Shown here piece by piece: positions 21,597-30,723 of a DNA stretch of 64,000 nucleotides. Position 1 is the first letter of the stretch. Every line of letters begins with the position of its first letter. Where the stretch lies: the NCBI GenBank assembly GCA_016617495.1, contig WYCU01000001.1, positions 434,001 to 498,000 of the forward strand, given 5' to 3'. The notes under the pieces were generated by a model that worked only from the letters and a program-made list of their open reading frames with translations, was not told where the DNA came from and searched no databases. This DNA is from Azonexaceae bacterium s22. Lineage in GTDB: Bacteria; Pseudomonadota; Gammaproteobacteria; Burkholderiales; Rhodocyclaceae. The position numbers were made by a program, and so were the translations under genes.

Positions 21597-21764
21597 CAGC
21601 GAAATGACGATGGTGGTCGCAAACGGGAGGAAATAGCTTTTGCCGCGAAACCGGAAAGCCACGTCTCCCGGCAATTGGCCAAAGCGGATGAAGCGTGCCA
21701 GGTGCGGGGCAGCAATGCCGAGCACGAATATGGCGACGACCAGAGTCAGAATCCACTTCAGCAT
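21567..21764 (-). CDS. DUF2905-family small membrane protein
   Basis: A protein of 65 residues with two membrane segments flanking a conserved IRFGQLPGDVAFRF(R)G loop, the signature of DUF2905. No function is known. It converges on cca with a 30-nt overlap. It is divergent from the alpha/beta hydrolase, with 63 nt between starts. Confidence 0.82.
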   Translation of the reverse strand: MLKWILTLVVAIFVLGIAAPHLARFIRFGQLPGDVAFRFRGKSYFLPFATTIVISLLLLLLSRLL

Positions 21765-21827
21765 CCGAACTTTCGAGATGTTAACGCGCGTGCATTAGAA
21801 CATGCCGCAACCGGGAATTAGAACGTA

Positions 21828-22637
21828 ATGATAAAAACAACCCAGATCGATGGCCTTGAACTGTTTTCGGCGCTGCCGGAACAGCCCAATGGACGTCCGC
21901 CGCTGCTCTTCATCCATGGCGCGTTTGCCGGGGGCTGGATGTGGACGGAAACCTTCATGCCGTGGTTTGCCGCTGCCGGCTACACCTGCCATGCACTGTC
22001 CTTGCGCGGCCACGGGGGCAGTGCCGGGCATGAACAGCTTGGCTGGCACTCGGTGAGCGACTATGTTGACGATGTGGCCACGGTGATCGAAGCGTTGGGC
22101 GAATCGCCCGTCTTGATCGGTCATTCGATGGGGGGCTTTATTGTCCAGAAGTACCTGGAGCGGCACACTGTGCCCGGCGCGGTCCTGCTTTGCTCGGTGC
22201 CGCCGCAAGGCCTCATCGCCGCGCAGTTCCACCTGCTGTTCCAGAAGCCGCACCTGTTTATGGACATCAACGCCATCATGGGCGGCGATTACGCGGATAC
22301 CTCGACCCTGCGGGAAGCGCTTTTCGCGGGCGAGGCCGATGAAGGCATGCTCGAATGCTGGCTGACGCGCATGCAGTCCGAATCGCATCGTGCGATCTGG
22401 GACATGTCGATGTTCAACCTGCCCCTGCCGCACGCCATGCACCGGCCACCCATGCTCATCCTCGGGGCGGAGCACGATGTGCTGGTGCCGGCCTTCCTGG
22501 TCCAATCGACCGGCCATACCTATGGCCTGCCGACGCACATTTTCCGCCACATGGGCCACGCGGTCACCCACGAGCGCGACTGGCCCGCAGTCGCGGCGTA
22601 CATTCGCCATTGGCTGGATGGCCTGGTGCCGGCATAA
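21828..22637 (+). CDS. Alpha/beta hydrolase, substrate unknown
   Basis: A protein of 269 residues with the oxyanion segment LLFIHGAFAGGWMW, the nucleophile elbow GHSMGGF (Ser about 104), a late acid strand ILGAEHDVLVP and the catalytic His in GHAVTHERDW. A helical lid (about 130-200) separates the two halves. No signal peptide, so cytoplasmic. Substrate cannot be inferred; neighbours give no pathway hint. Confidence 0.85.
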   Translation: MIKTTQIDGLELFSALPEQPNGRPPLLFIHGAFAGGWMWTETFMPWFAAAGYTCHALSLRGHGGSAGHEQLGWHSVSDYVDDVATVIEALGESPVLIGHSMGGFIVQKYLERHTVPGAVLLCSVPPQGLIAAQFHLLFQKPHLFMDINAIMGGDYADTSTLREALFAGEADEGMLECWLTRMQSESHRAIWDMSMFNLPLPHAMHRPPMLILGAEHDVLVPAFLVQSTGHTYGLPTHIFRHMGHAVTHERDWPAVAAYIRHWLDGLVPA

Positions 22638-22701
22638 GGGAAGTTGCAATCGCTACAGATTCGCCCCACTATGGCGGCATCGCCCTTGTAAGCCAGACGT
22701 C

Positions 22702-23667
22702 ATGAAGCAACCTGACAAACCTGTCGAATCCAGCCGCATTATGGAAGCCATTCGTGCCAAGCGTGCGCCGCGTACCGGCAAAGCAGGCAATATCGAAGAG
22801 CTTGAGGCAAAACTCATTGCCGATATCGAATCCTTCGATCTGAGCGCGGCGGAACGACAGGCGATCCGGGAGCAACAGGCGTTACGGGAGTTCGGCGGGG
22901 GCGATCCGGAATCGCCATTTCCGAAAATCGTGGCCACCGGCGCAGAGCGGCGCCTGGATCTGCAACAAGGCCGTGCCAGCCGTCCCATGGGGCCTGCCCA
23001 GGGGGCGATTGGCACCAGCAGCTTGCTCCAGCAATTGCGTCAGCAGGCCGCCACCCGGCAGAAAGCGGATCATGAGGCGCTGGCTGAGCGGACCACCGTC
23101 AACGAATCCATCGACCAGACCCTCAAGTACGTTTTTTTCTATCTGCACGACTTCGTTCAGCAGGTGAATATCGTCAAGCCGTCCGTGCCCCGGCGTTATG
23201 CGGTGGCCGATGACGTGGTTTTCGACGATCTGGTTTGGCAGGAAGGCTTTGCCGACTATCGCACGCAGGCGCAGAGTGCCGGGGCGCTGGTCGAACTTGT
23301 CAGCCTGTCCTTCCAGTTGGCATCGCCGAAGGATTTCGTGGTCGAACGCGATGCCTTGCGTGTGGATCGTTTGCGCAATACCTTGTTCGATTTTGGCTTG
23401 CAGTTTTCCTGCAAGGAATTCCGTAATGCGCGGAGTTTTGTCGAGCGCGCAGAATTTGCCATCCGGGGCCATGTGGGTGTTAGCGTGCGCTGGCGAGCGG
23501 ATTTTGCAAAGGGGCTAATCCAGGTCGAATCCCGCAACCTGGAGCGGCCGGGAACGGTGACCTACACGCTGGACCCGGCAGCCGTCGATCAGGCGCTACT
23601 CGACGAGTTCGGCAAACTGGCGCTGGGTCTGCCGAATGTGTTTCGCGAGCTGGCCAAACGGACCTGA
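22702..23667 (+). CDS. Conserved hypothetical protein, unrecognised
   Basis: A soluble protein of 321 residues. The first 110 residues are charged, Ala/Gln/Arg rich and probably extended or coiled (for example LLQQLRQQAATRQKAD). Residues about 125-320 look folded, with TLKYVFFYLHDFVQQVNIVKPSVPR, a conserved-looking VVERDALRVDRLR segment and GHVGVSVRWRADF. I see no catalytic motif, signal or membrane segment. The start is the first ATG, 64 nt after the hydrolase stop. It converges on the DUF2721 gene. Confidence 0.7.
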   Translation: MKQPDKPVESSRIMEAIRAKRAPRTGKAGNIEELEAKLIADIESFDLSAAERQAIREQQALREFGGGDPESPFPKIVATGAERRLDLQQGRASRPMGPAQGAIGTSSLLQQLRQQAATRQKADHEALAERTTVNESIDQTLKYVFFYLHDFVQQVNIVKPSVPRRYAVADDVVFDDLVWQEGFADYRTQAQSAGALVELVSLSFQLASPKDFVVERDALRVDRLRNTLFDFGLQFSCKEFRNARSFVERAEFAIRGHVGVSVRWRADFAKGLIQVESRNLERPGTVTYTLDPAAVDQALLDEFGKLALGLPNVFRELAKRT

Positions 23668-23685
23668 TGGCCGCTGTTGAGCGGT

Positions 23686-24159
23686 TCAGGCCTTGCTGTC
23701 CAGTCTGAGTGCGGAGCGGTTCAGGTTCTCGATGACGCTGGTGGCGAGCGTGATTTCGCGCAAGAAACAGCTGACTGCGGCGATCAGGGCAAGCATCGCG
23801 GCGATGAACAGGCCGCCGATCGGCCGAGCGAAATCGATGCCCGTCTCGTGCCCCACGAACAGGATGACCACCACCAGACAGACCAGCAGATAACAGGTGG
23901 CGCAGAGGATGATGGCCCAGTGAATGAGCCGGGCACGTCGGGACAAAGAAATGGTGGCGGCGAGATTACGCGCGCGATCCCCCTTGGAGGCGGGGTCACC
24001 GAGTTCCCGCTCGATCCGGCTGAAATGATCGACAATGCGCGCCAGTCGCCCGGAAAGCACCCCAAGCAATGCGCCGACCCCGGCCAGCAAAAAGACGGGC
24101 GCAACGGCCAGTTGGATGACCTGGGCAACAGAGGCAACGTGGTTAGGGAATTCGCTCAT
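23686..24159 (-). CDS. DUF2721-family membrane protein
   Basis: About 157 residues from ATG 24159; a GTG at 24162 in the same frame is an alternative. Three membrane segments (about 12-34, 70-95 and 105-130) and the DUF2721 pattern PVFLLAGVGALLGVLSGRLARIVDH with R-x-R-RLIHWAI. No function is known for the family. Confidence 0.8.
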   Translation of the reverse strand: MSEFPNHVASVAQVIQLAVAPVFLLAGVGALLGVLSGRLARIVDHFSRIERELGDPASKGDRARNLAATISLSRRARLIHWAIILCATCYLLVCLVVVILFVGHETGIDFARPIGGLFIAAMLALIAAVSCFLREITLATSVIENLNRSALRLDSKA

Positions 24160-24162
24160 CAC

Positions 24163-24483
24163 GGGGCATGCATCGGGAAAGTGGGACTCATTCTACCCAA
24201 GGCGCGTTGCGTCGGCGCAATGCCATGAGCCCGGAATCCCTGCGAAGCACCGGGGGCGCTCTGCAAGCACCGGAGCGTTTGATCTTGCCTTGCCGCTTCC
24301 GGTCTCGCAGCAAGGGAGAACCATCTGCAAGCTGCCATGCTCAGCCGCCACGCCCTCATAGCGCACCGAATGCTTGCCCGGGTTGAACTCTGGCGCCGTT
24401 TGTCCCTCATAGCTCTGCCGGACCCAATGGCCCGGGATTTGCATCGAACCCCGTCTCGCCCTTTGCTTTGTCAGTTATCGCGC
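24163..24483. other. Intergenic region between DUF2721 and selO genes
   Basis: About 320 bp between divergent genes. A frame continuous with selO is open from 24337, but its 49 extra codons look non-conserved, so I treat the stretch as untranslated. It holds two copies of AGCACCGG 24 bp apart (about 24246-24277) and presumably two divergent promoters. I could not identify clear -35/-10 elements or an RNA. Confidence 0.4.
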
Positions 24484-25998
24484 ATGAACGCACCGGAATC
24501 CTCCAGCCGCTTGGGCGGCCGCCTCGAACAACTGGTTTTCGACAATAGTTTTGCCGCTTTGCCTGAGGTGTTTTACACCCGGCTCAAGCCGCATGGCTTG
24601 CCCGAGCCGTATCTGGTTGCCGCGAGTGCCGACGTGGCCCGCCTGATCGGACTCGACCCGGGCGAAGTACAACGCCCCGAGTTTTGTGAGGTTTTTGCGG
24701 GCAATCGCCCGTTGGCGGGGAGCGACAGCCTGGCGGCGGTGTATTCCGGCCATCAATTCGGGGTTTGGGCTGGGCAGCTTGGCGACGGGCGCGCACATTT
24801 GCTCGGCGGTCTGCGTCACGGCAACGAACACTGGGAAATCCAGCTCAAGGGCGCCGGGCGTACGCCCTATTCCCGCGGTGCCGACGGTCGGGCCGTACTG
24901 CGTTCCTCGATTCGGGAGTTTCTCTGTTCTGAAGCGATGGCCGGGCTGGGCATCCCGACCACGCGGGCCTTGTCGGTCATCGGCGCCGATCTGCCGGTAC
25001 GCCGCGAGACGATCGAAACAGCGGCCGTCGTGGCACGCGTGGCGCCCAGTTTCGTGCGCTTTGGCTCATTCGAGCACTGGGCATCGCGCGAACGGATCGA
25101 CACCCTGCGCCATTTGGCCGACTACGTGATCGACACCTTCCGCCCGGAATGCCGGGAAACGTCCAACCCTTATGCCGCATTGCTGGCCGATGTGGCCCGC
25201 CGCACCGGCACCTTGATGGCCGACTGGATGGCCGTGGGTTTCATGCACGGTGTGATGAATACCGACAACATGTCCATTCTGGGCCTGACGCTCGATTACG
25301 GCCCTTTCGGTTTCATGGAGGCCTTCGACGCCGGACACATCTGCAATCACTCCGATACGCAAGGTCGTTACACCTATCGCAACCAGCCGCACGTCGCTCA
25401 ATGGAATCTCTATCGCCTCGCCGATGCCTTCCTGCCGCTGATCGGCAAGCCGACACTGGCGCAGGCGGCCATTGACGATCATTACGGGCCCGCCTTCGAA
25501 GCCGCCTTCGAGCGCCGGATGGCGGCCAAGCTCGGCTTGCGTGAATTTCTTCCGGAAGACGAGGCCTTCGTCGGGGAAACCTTCGGATTGCTCCAGCAGC
25601 ATCGGCCGGACTTCACCAACTTCTTCCGCGCCCTCTCCAACCTGACTGTCGCGGTCGACCCCGAAAAAATGGCAAAAATGGATGCGCCGTTGCGCGACCA
25701 GTTTGTCGACCGCGCCGCATGCGATGCGTGGCTGGCGAACTGGCGGGCGCGTCAGGCGCAAACGCCTTGGGACGAGGCCTCGCGTCAGGCGGCCATGTGT
25801 GCGGCCAATCCCAAGTATGTCTTGCGTAACTGGCTGGCCGAAGCGGCGATCCGCAAAGCCCGCGAAAAAGACTATGGCGAAGTGGCCCGGCTACTCGATT
25901 GCTTGAGCCGTCCTTACGAGGAACAGCCGCACTATGAGGCCTATACCGCCCTGCCGCCGGATTGGGCGAATGGGCTCGAAGTCAGTTGTTCGAGCTGA
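24484..25998 (+). CDS. selO: SelO/YdiU-family protein adenylyltransferase (pseudokinase AMPylase)
   Basis: A protein of 504 residues. SelO proteins have a kinase-like fold with inverted ATP and move AMP onto Ser/Thr/Tyr of target proteins, linked to redox stress. Seen: the YSGHQFG(V)WAGQLGDGRAHLLG block, ELQ/IQLKGAGRTPYSR, AVLRSSIREFL(C)SEAM, GVMNTDNMSILG-x-TLDYGPFGFM and the C-terminal LEVSCSS ending, where eukaryotic SelO carries selenocysteine. ATG 24484 gives the usual N-terminus. A dispersed repeat copy (25646-25680) encodes VAVDPEKMAKM in a linker before APLRDQFVDRAA. Confidence 0.93.
   Translation: MNAPESSSRLGGRLEQLVFDNSFAALPEVFYTRLKPHGLPEPYLVAASADVARLIGLDPGEVQRPEFCEVFAGNRPLAGSDSLAAVYSGHQFGVWAGQLGDGRAHLLGGLRHGNEHWEIQLKGAGRTPYSRGADGRAVLRSSIREFLCSEAMAGLGIPTTRALSVIGADLPVRRETIETAAVVARVAPSFVRFGSFEHWASRERIDTLRHLADYVIDTFRPECRETSNPYAALLADVARRTGTLMADWMAVGFMHGVMNTDNMSILGLTLDYGPFGFMEAFDAGHICNHSDTQGRYTYRNQPHVAQWNLYRLADAFLPLIGKPTLAQAAIDDHYGPAFEAAFERRMAAKLGLREFLPEDEAFVGETFGLLQQHRPDFTNFFRALSNLTVAVDPEKMAKMDAPLRDQFVDRAACDAWLANWRARQAQTPWDEASRQAAMCAANPKYVLRNWLAEAAIRKAREKDYGEVARLLDCLSRPYEEQPHYEAYTALPPDWANGLEVSCSS
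25646..25680 (+). repeat. Dispersed 35-bp repeat, copy 4 (inside selO, sense)
   Basis: Core CTGTCGCGGTCGAC, CCCG, A6, TGGC, AAAAATG. It is in frame with selO, contributing VAVDPEKMAKM. Confidence 0.87.
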
Positions 25999-26015
25999 AC
26001 GGGGCGATTTGCGCC

Positions 26016-26789
26016 CTATTCCGGGATAAAGCAGCGATGGCCCCCGCTGAGCAGTTCGCGCAGCGGGTAGCCGTACAGGGCGCTGAGGATGGGCGCGGTG
26101 AGCACGTCATCCACCCCGCCCAGCGTGTGTTTGCCGTCGCCATCGATCAGTAGTGCGCGATCGCAGTAGCGGTGGGCCAATGCCGGATCGTGTAACACCA
26201 TGATCACGCCTGCTCCGCAGTCGCGCGCCGCTCCGGCAAAGAGTTCCAGAACGGCCATCTGGTGGTTGAGATCGAGGTGGGCCAGCGGTTCGTCGAGCAG
26301 ATAAAGCGGAGCGGCCTGCGCCAGGAGCGCAGCGATACCCAGCCGCTGGCGCTCGCCGCCCGACAAGGTGTGCACCGCACGATTTTCCATCGCTCCCAGC
26401 CCGACGGCTTGAAGGGCGCTGCGTGCCAGCGCGGCATCCCGGGGGCTTTCCCAGCTCCAGCGGCCGAGGTGCGGGTGACGCCCGGTCAGCGCGGTTTCCA
26501 GTACGGTCGAACCGAACGGGTCCGCTTGCGTTTGCCCCAGCCAGGCCCGCCGCAACGCGGCCTGGCGCGGGCTCAAGGTCGGCAAGGCATCGCCGCCGAG
26601 GGCAATTTGCCCGCCGGCGGGCGGGCGTAAACCCGCAAGCGTCGCCAGCAAGGTCGACTTCCCGGCGCCGTTGCGCCCGAGAATGGCGAGGCGCTCGCCG
26701 GCGGCCACTTGCAGATCGAGTCCGCAAACGATGGCACGGCCGCCAATTTCGACCGAGAGATCCGAGGTACTCAGGAGCGGCGGCATCAT
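26016..26789 (-). CDS. btuD: ABC transporter ATP-binding protein, cobalamin/iron-siderophore type
   Basis: An ATPase of 257 residues: Walker A GRNGAGKST, Q-loop LGQTQADP, signature LSGGERQR, Walker B PLYLLDEP and H-loop LHDPA. The starts at 26789/26786 overlap the stop of the permease gene, so coupling is likely. It is the last gene of the riboswitch-controlled B12 operon; no periplasmic binding protein gene (btuF) follows. The stop is 17 nt from the convergent selO stop. Confidence 0.88.
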   Translation of the reverse strand: MMPPLLSTSDLSVEIGGRAIVCGLDLQVAAGERLAILGRNGAGKSTLLATLAGLRPPAGGQIALGGDALPTLSPRQAALRRAWLGQTQADPFGSTVLETALTGRHPHLGRWSWESPRDAALARSALQAVGLGAMENRAVHTLSGGERQRLGIAALLAQAAPLYLLDEPLAHLDLNHQMAVLELFAGAARDCGAGVIMVLHDPALAHRYCDRALLIDGDGKHTLGGVDDVLTAPILSALYGYPLRELLSGGHRCFIPE

Positions 26790-27763
26790 CGCGGTTGACG
26801 GGACAACAGCAGCAGGAAAACCGGCACACCGATCAGGGCCGTGAGCACGCCGACCGGGAGTTGCTGCGGGGCGATTACCGTGCGTGCCAACGTGTCGGCA
26901 AGCAGCAGCAAGGCACCGCCGGCCAGCGCCGAGGCCGGTAACAAGAGCCGCTGATCGTTGCCGGCAGCGAGCCGGACAAGGTGCGGGACAATCAGGCCGA
27001 TAAAGCCGATCGAACCGGCGGTGGTGACCGACGCCGCGGTCGCCAGCGAAGCCAGCAGAAAAATGGCATGGCGCAGCCGGTTGACCGCGACACCCAGCGA
27101 TTGGGCTTGCATGGCGCCTCGGGCCAGCAGGTTCAGTTCGCGGGCGGCGGGCATGGCCAAGGCCAAGGTAATGGCGAGGGCCAGCAAGGGTGGCCAACTG
27201 CTGCCGGATTGGCCGAGGTCGCCGGTGAGCCAGAACAGCATGCCGCGTAGCCGGTCTTCCGGGGCGATGGCCAGCATCAGGGAGATCAGCGCGCCGCAGC
27301 CGGCAGCGACGATCACGCCGGTAAGCAGCAGGCGCATCTGGGTCCAGCTGCCGTCGCCATGCGCTAGACCAAAGACCAGAAGCATCGCACCGAAGGCGCC
27401 GACAAAGGCGAGTCCATTGACGCCCAGGGCCGGCAGCCCGAGCAGGATGGCCAGCAGGGCACAGACCCCGGCACCGCCGGAGACGCCGAGAATGTACGGG
27501 TCGGCCAGCGGATTGCGCAGGAGTACCTGCATCAAGGCACCGGCCAGAGCCAGGAGGCCACCGCAGGCAAACCCTGCCAGCGCGCGGGGCAAACGTAATT
27601 CCCGGACGATGTCGGCCGAGGGCGTGTCCTGCCCGCTCAGTGCGGCGAGCACGTCGCGCGCGGCAATGGGAATGCTGCCGGCCGCCAGCGCCGTCCAGAA
27701 ACTCGCCAGCGCAAGGACGAGGAGCGCGGCGAGAATCAGGGCGGCACGGCGGCGGGTGGGCAT
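26786..27763 (-). CDS. btuC: FecCD/BtuC-family permease, cobalamin uptake
   Basis: A protein of 325 residues with about ten membrane helices and FecCD landmarks: RLPRALAGFACGGLLALAGALMQ, RNPLADPYILGVSGGAG and GFIGLIVPHLVRL. It forms the inner-membrane channel working with the BtuD-like ATPase. The B12 assignment rests on the riboswitch and btuB-like receptor upstream, since FecCD permeases for siderophores look alike. The ATG overlaps the btuB stop by one base. Confidence 0.88.
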   Translation of the reverse strand: MPTRRRAALILAALLVLALASFWTALAAGSIPIAARDVLAALSGQDTPSADIVRELRLPRALAGFACGGLLALAGALMQVLLRNPLADPYILGVSGGAGVCALLAILLGLPALGVNGLAFVGAFGAMLLVFGLAHGDGSWTQMRLLLTGVIVAAGCGALISLMLAIAPEDRLRGMLFWLTGDLGQSGSSWPPLLALAITLALAMPAARELNLLARGAMQAQSLGVAVNRLRHAIFLLASLATAASVTTAGSIGFIGLIVPHLVRLAAGNDQRLLLPASALAGGALLLLADTLARTVIAPQQLPVGVLTALIGVPVFLLLLSRQPR

Positions 27764-29745
27764 TAGCGGAAGTTGTAGTTCGCGGTCATCAGGAAGGTAC
27801 GACCATCGGCCGGATAGTAGTAGTAATCCGAGCGGAAGGTGGAATAGCCTGCATAGGGCGAGTACATCTTGTCAAATGCATTAAGCAGACGGGCCGTGAT
27901 CGACCAGGGCTTGAAATCCCAGGCGGCCATGAAATCCACCGTGGTATAGCTGCCGAGCTTGTCGTACGCATTGGCATAGTCGCCACTGTAGTAGCGCTGG
28001 CCGACGTAATTCACCACTGCGGAATATTGGCCGATGGCGGCGCCATCCCAGGTGAAGCGGGCTGCGGCCTTGTTGTGCGGCACCAAGGGGACTTGTTTGC
28101 CATCGTACGCACCCTCGCGGAATGTGGCATCGGCATAGGTGTAGGTCAGGCGGGCCAGCACTGACGGCACGATGCGCCAGTCGGCCTCGAGCTCCAGACC
28201 CTGGCGGCGGGTCTTGTCGAGGTTGACGTTGGCGAACAGGGCGCCGTCATAGGCGATTTCGTCTTCCAGATCCATCCGGTAGAGGGCGGCACGCGCCTTG
28301 ACCGGACCCAGGGCGACGCTACCGCCGATTTCTCCGAGCGTCCCGGTCTGCGGCTTGAGATTGCCGGCAAAGGTCGGGTTGCCGGTAAACGGGTCATAAC
28401 CGAACAGTTCATCGGTATTGGCGAAGCGGAAAGTCGTACCGCCCTTGCCATAGGCGCGCCAGCCGTTCCCGGCATAACTGACACCGAGATCCCAGGCGCT
28501 ACGGGTGTAGGTTGCGCTGCCGTTCATGGCCGGCTGCATGCCGTACCAGGCCGAATAAGCTTCCTGATAAGCCGATTGTTCCATGCGCTGGCTGCGGCCA
28601 CCGAATGTGGTGGCCAGCCCCGGAAGCCATTCCGTCACGTTCTGGAAATACACCCCGCTGCTGTCCTGATTGGCGCTTTGCGAGGCAGAGGTGGTGTAGG
28701 TCGCATCGACCTCGCCGGAGTAGTAATCGAAACCGGCGACCGTTTCGCTCTTGAGGCCGCCCAGACCATGCTGCCAACGCAAACGTGGCGTGAACGACCA
28801 GTTGTCGCGCCGGCGACTGGCCTCGGAACTCCAGGAAACGTAATTGGCGTGTTGGTTCTGGCGTTCCATGGACAGTTCCGCCTCGAAACGCAGAGTATCG
28901 CCGATCGGCAGCGTTACGCCGGGCCGCAGACGGTAGCCGTCGCTGCGCTGGGAATCCTGGGGAAAGGTCGATGCGCGCGGGTTGGCCGCGTAGGCGGCGC
29001 TCAAGAGGTAGCCGGGCAATCCGCTGCGGTCGTTATAGACGCTGTAATCGACGAAGGCTTCGCCCTTGCCGATGTAGACGCCGCCGCGGCCGCTCAAGGC
29101 AGCTTGTTCGGCCTGGGAGTTCTGGCGCCAGCCATCGGTATGGGCGTAGTGGGCAAAGGCGTTGACGTAGCCGGTTTCGTTGCCTGCGGCCCCGTTGAGA
29201 TCGATGGTTTGCGTGTCGTAGCTGCCAAAACCTACGGTAGCCCCAAAACGCGGCGCCCCGGATTTGTCGGTGATGATGTTCACCACCCCGCCGGTGGCTT
29301 TGTCGCCGTACAGGACGGTGCCTGCACCGCGAACGATCTCGATGCGCTGCACGCTGTCGAGCGGGATCGCAGACCAACTCACGCTGCCCATATCGATCGG
29401 ATTCATGCGCTGGCCGTCGAGCAGGATCAGCGTATTGCTGCCGGCGGTTTCGCCGAAACCGCGGATGTCGATGGTGGAATCGATGCCGAGGCTGCCGTAG
29501 AGCGCACGCACATCGAGCCCGGCAGCGCCCTTGAGCACGCTGGGCAGGTCATAAGCGGGGGTTTTGCGGATGTCGTCGCGGGTGATGACGCTGATGTTGC
29601 TCGGCACGTTGGTGTCGACTTCGCTGAAACGGGTCGCGGTAACGACAACGGTATCGAGGTCGGCGGTGTTGTTGGCTTGTGCGTGGGCAGGTGCGGCAAA
29701 GGCAATGGCGAGCGCGGCCGCAAGGGGCGTGAGGCGTGGATTCAT
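27763..29745 (-). CDS. btuB: TonB-dependent outer-membrane vitamin B12 receptor
   Basis: A protein of 660 residues: signal peptide ending AHAQA, TonB box DTVVVTATR (about 31-39), plug domain with GF-x-ETAGSNTLILLDGQRMN and GAGTVLYGDKATGGVVNIIT, and a 22-strand-type barrel. The receptor takes B12 (or related corrinoids) across the outer membrane using TonB energy. The last residues are YNFR, with Arg after the usual terminal Phe, which is slightly unusual for a barrel protein. The start at ATG 29745 leaves a 120-nt leader to the riboswitch. It is the first gene of btuB-btuC-btuD. Confidence 0.92.
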   Translation of the reverse strand: MNPRLTPLAAALAIAFAAPAHAQANNTADLDTVVVTATRFSEVDTNVPSNISVITRDDIRKTPAYDLPSVLKGAAGLDVRALYGSLGIDSTIDIRGFGETAGSNTLILLDGQRMNPIDMGSVSWSAIPLDSVQRIEIVRGAGTVLYGDKATGGVVNIITDKSGAPRFGATVGFGSYDTQTIDLNGAAGNETGYVNAFAHYAHTDGWRQNSQAEQAALSGRGGVYIGKGEAFVDYSVYNDRSGLPGYLLSAAYAANPRASTFPQDSQRSDGYRLRPGVTLPIGDTLRFEAELSMERQNQHANYVSWSSEASRRRDNWSFTPRLRWQHGLGGLKSETVAGFDYYSGEVDATYTTSASQSANQDSSGVYFQNVTEWLPGLATTFGGRSQRMEQSAYQEAYSAWYGMQPAMNGSATYTRSAWDLGVSYAGNGWRAYGKGGTTFRFANTDELFGYDPFTGNPTFAGNLKPQTGTLGEIGGSVALGPVKARAALYRMDLEDEIAYDGALFANVNLDKTRRQGLELEADWRIVPSVLARLTYTYADATFREGAYDGKQVPLVPHNKAAARFTWDGAAIGQYSAVVNYVGQRYYSGDYANAYDKLGSYTTVDFMAAWDFKPWSITARLLNAFDKMYSPYAGYSTFRSDYYYYPADGRTFLMTANYNFR

Positions 29746-29867
29746 GATTCTCCCTTTTCCCGGCAGGCGTCCCCGCATGCCGGAATGATGGACATGGAAG
29801 GCAAGGGAGAGAGAGTTCAGGCCAGGCGCCCGGCACCACACCCCCGTGGCACTTCCGCTGAAATGTC

Positions 29868-30042
29868 CGAGGCCGGTATCCGGGCTCGCAAGTCTTGACG
29901 CGCCGCCTTCCCGGGTTAAAAACCCAGTGGCATTGAGGCGCGCCCGCACTTGCTTACCGTTGCGGGGGCAGCAGCGGCTTGGTCCGTGGACGCACCGCTT
30001 TCCCGTTTAACCGCGTTTGGAGAAACCGCACGCAGCACCTGA
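29868..30042 (-). ncRNA. Cobalamin (adenosylcobalamin-type) riboswitch
   Basis: Read on the minus strand, the region shows the conserved order: AGGTGCTGCG, then AACGGGAAAGCGGTG, the B12 box GCCCCCGCAACGGTAAGC, CCACTGG with its loop, GGGAAGGCGG and finally GAGCCCGGATACCGGCC. This is a complete aptamer, about 120 nt before the btuB start codon. By analogy it lowers expression of the uptake operon when cobalamin is abundant. Confidence 0.93.
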
Positions 30043-30136
30043 GACGGCGCGCATTCTACACGGGCTGGCCGAGCCTTGCAGCACAAACGTGTCTGCGCGA
30101 TGCCGACAAAGCACTTTCAGATTAACGGCTTAGTCC

Positions 30137-30166
30137 TTGACCGGGCACGCTTTCAGACTCTATAGT
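30137..30166 (+). promoter_or_regulatory. Sigma-70 promoter candidate of zapB, implying a leaderless mRNA
   Basis: TTGACC (30137-30142), an 18-bp spacer and TATAGT (30161-30166). The predicted start of transcription, 6-8 nt after the -10 box, coincides with the ATG at 30174, and no ribosome site precedes that ATG. Confidence 0.55.
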
Positions 30167-30173
30167 GCGCGCC

Positions 30174-30371
30174 ATGAATACTGAACTCGCTGCGCTTGAG
30201 GCCAAGATTGAACAGGTGGTCGCCCTGGTTCACCAGTTGCGCGCCGAGAACGAGGTGCTCAAGAACCAGATCGCTGCGGCCGATGCCGAGCGTCTTCACC
30301 TCCACCGCACCATGACGGCGGCCCGGGAGCGCCTGGAAGGGCTGATGGAACGATTGCCCGAGGATGTCTGA
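30174..30371 (+). CDS. zapB: ZapB-like cell division coiled-coil protein (TIGR02449 type)
   Basis: A short protein of 65 residues predicted to be one continuous coiled coil, with heptad leucines (LAALEAKIEQVVALVHQLRAEN) and a second acidic-basic half ending RLEGLMERLPEDV. In proteobacteria such a gene precedes zapA, and the proteins act in Z-ring stability. The stop overlaps the ATG of zapA (ATGTCTGA context), so the two are translated together. Confidence 0.8.
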   Translation: MNTELAALEAKIEQVVALVHQLRAENEVLKNQIAAADAERLHLHRTMTAARERLEGLMERLPEDV

Positions 30372-30702
30372 AATGAGTGGCGAGCAGAATTTTCTCGATG
30401 TGACGATCATGGGCCGCGAATACCGCGTGGCCTGTACGCCGGAAGAGCGCGATGCCCTGCTCGCGGCGGTCGATCTGGTCGACGGCAAGATGCGCGAGAT
30501 CGCGCAACGGACCAAAAGCACCATTGCGGAACGTGTCGCGGTGATGGCCGCCTTGAACATCGCCCACGAGCATCTCAGCAGCGCACGTGCCGAGACAGGC
30601 GCTTTCGAGGCAGTTGATACTTCCGACGCGAAGCGTAGAATCGAAGACATGGGAACACGGCTGGATGTCGTGTTGGCGCCCCAGCAGCAACTCGATCTCT
30701 GA
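30364..30702 (+). CDS. zapA: Cell division protein ZapA
   Basis: A protein of up to 112 residues (ATG 30364; a second ATG at 30373 is also possible). It has the ZapA signature: DVTIMGREYRVACTPEERDALLAAVDLVD, then MREIAQRTKS and ERVAVMAALNIAHEHL, followed by a C-terminal coiled coil. ZapA bundles FtsZ filaments. It precedes the 6S RNA gene, as in many beta- and gammaproteobacteria. Confidence 0.92.
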   Translation: MSEMSGEQNFLDVTIMGREYRVACTPEERDALLAAVDLVDGKMREIAQRTKSTIAERVAVMAALNIAHEHLSSARAETGAFEAVDTSDAKRRIEDMGTRLDVVLAPQQQLDL

Positions 30703-30723
30703 GACTGCTTGGGCCAACCCGCC

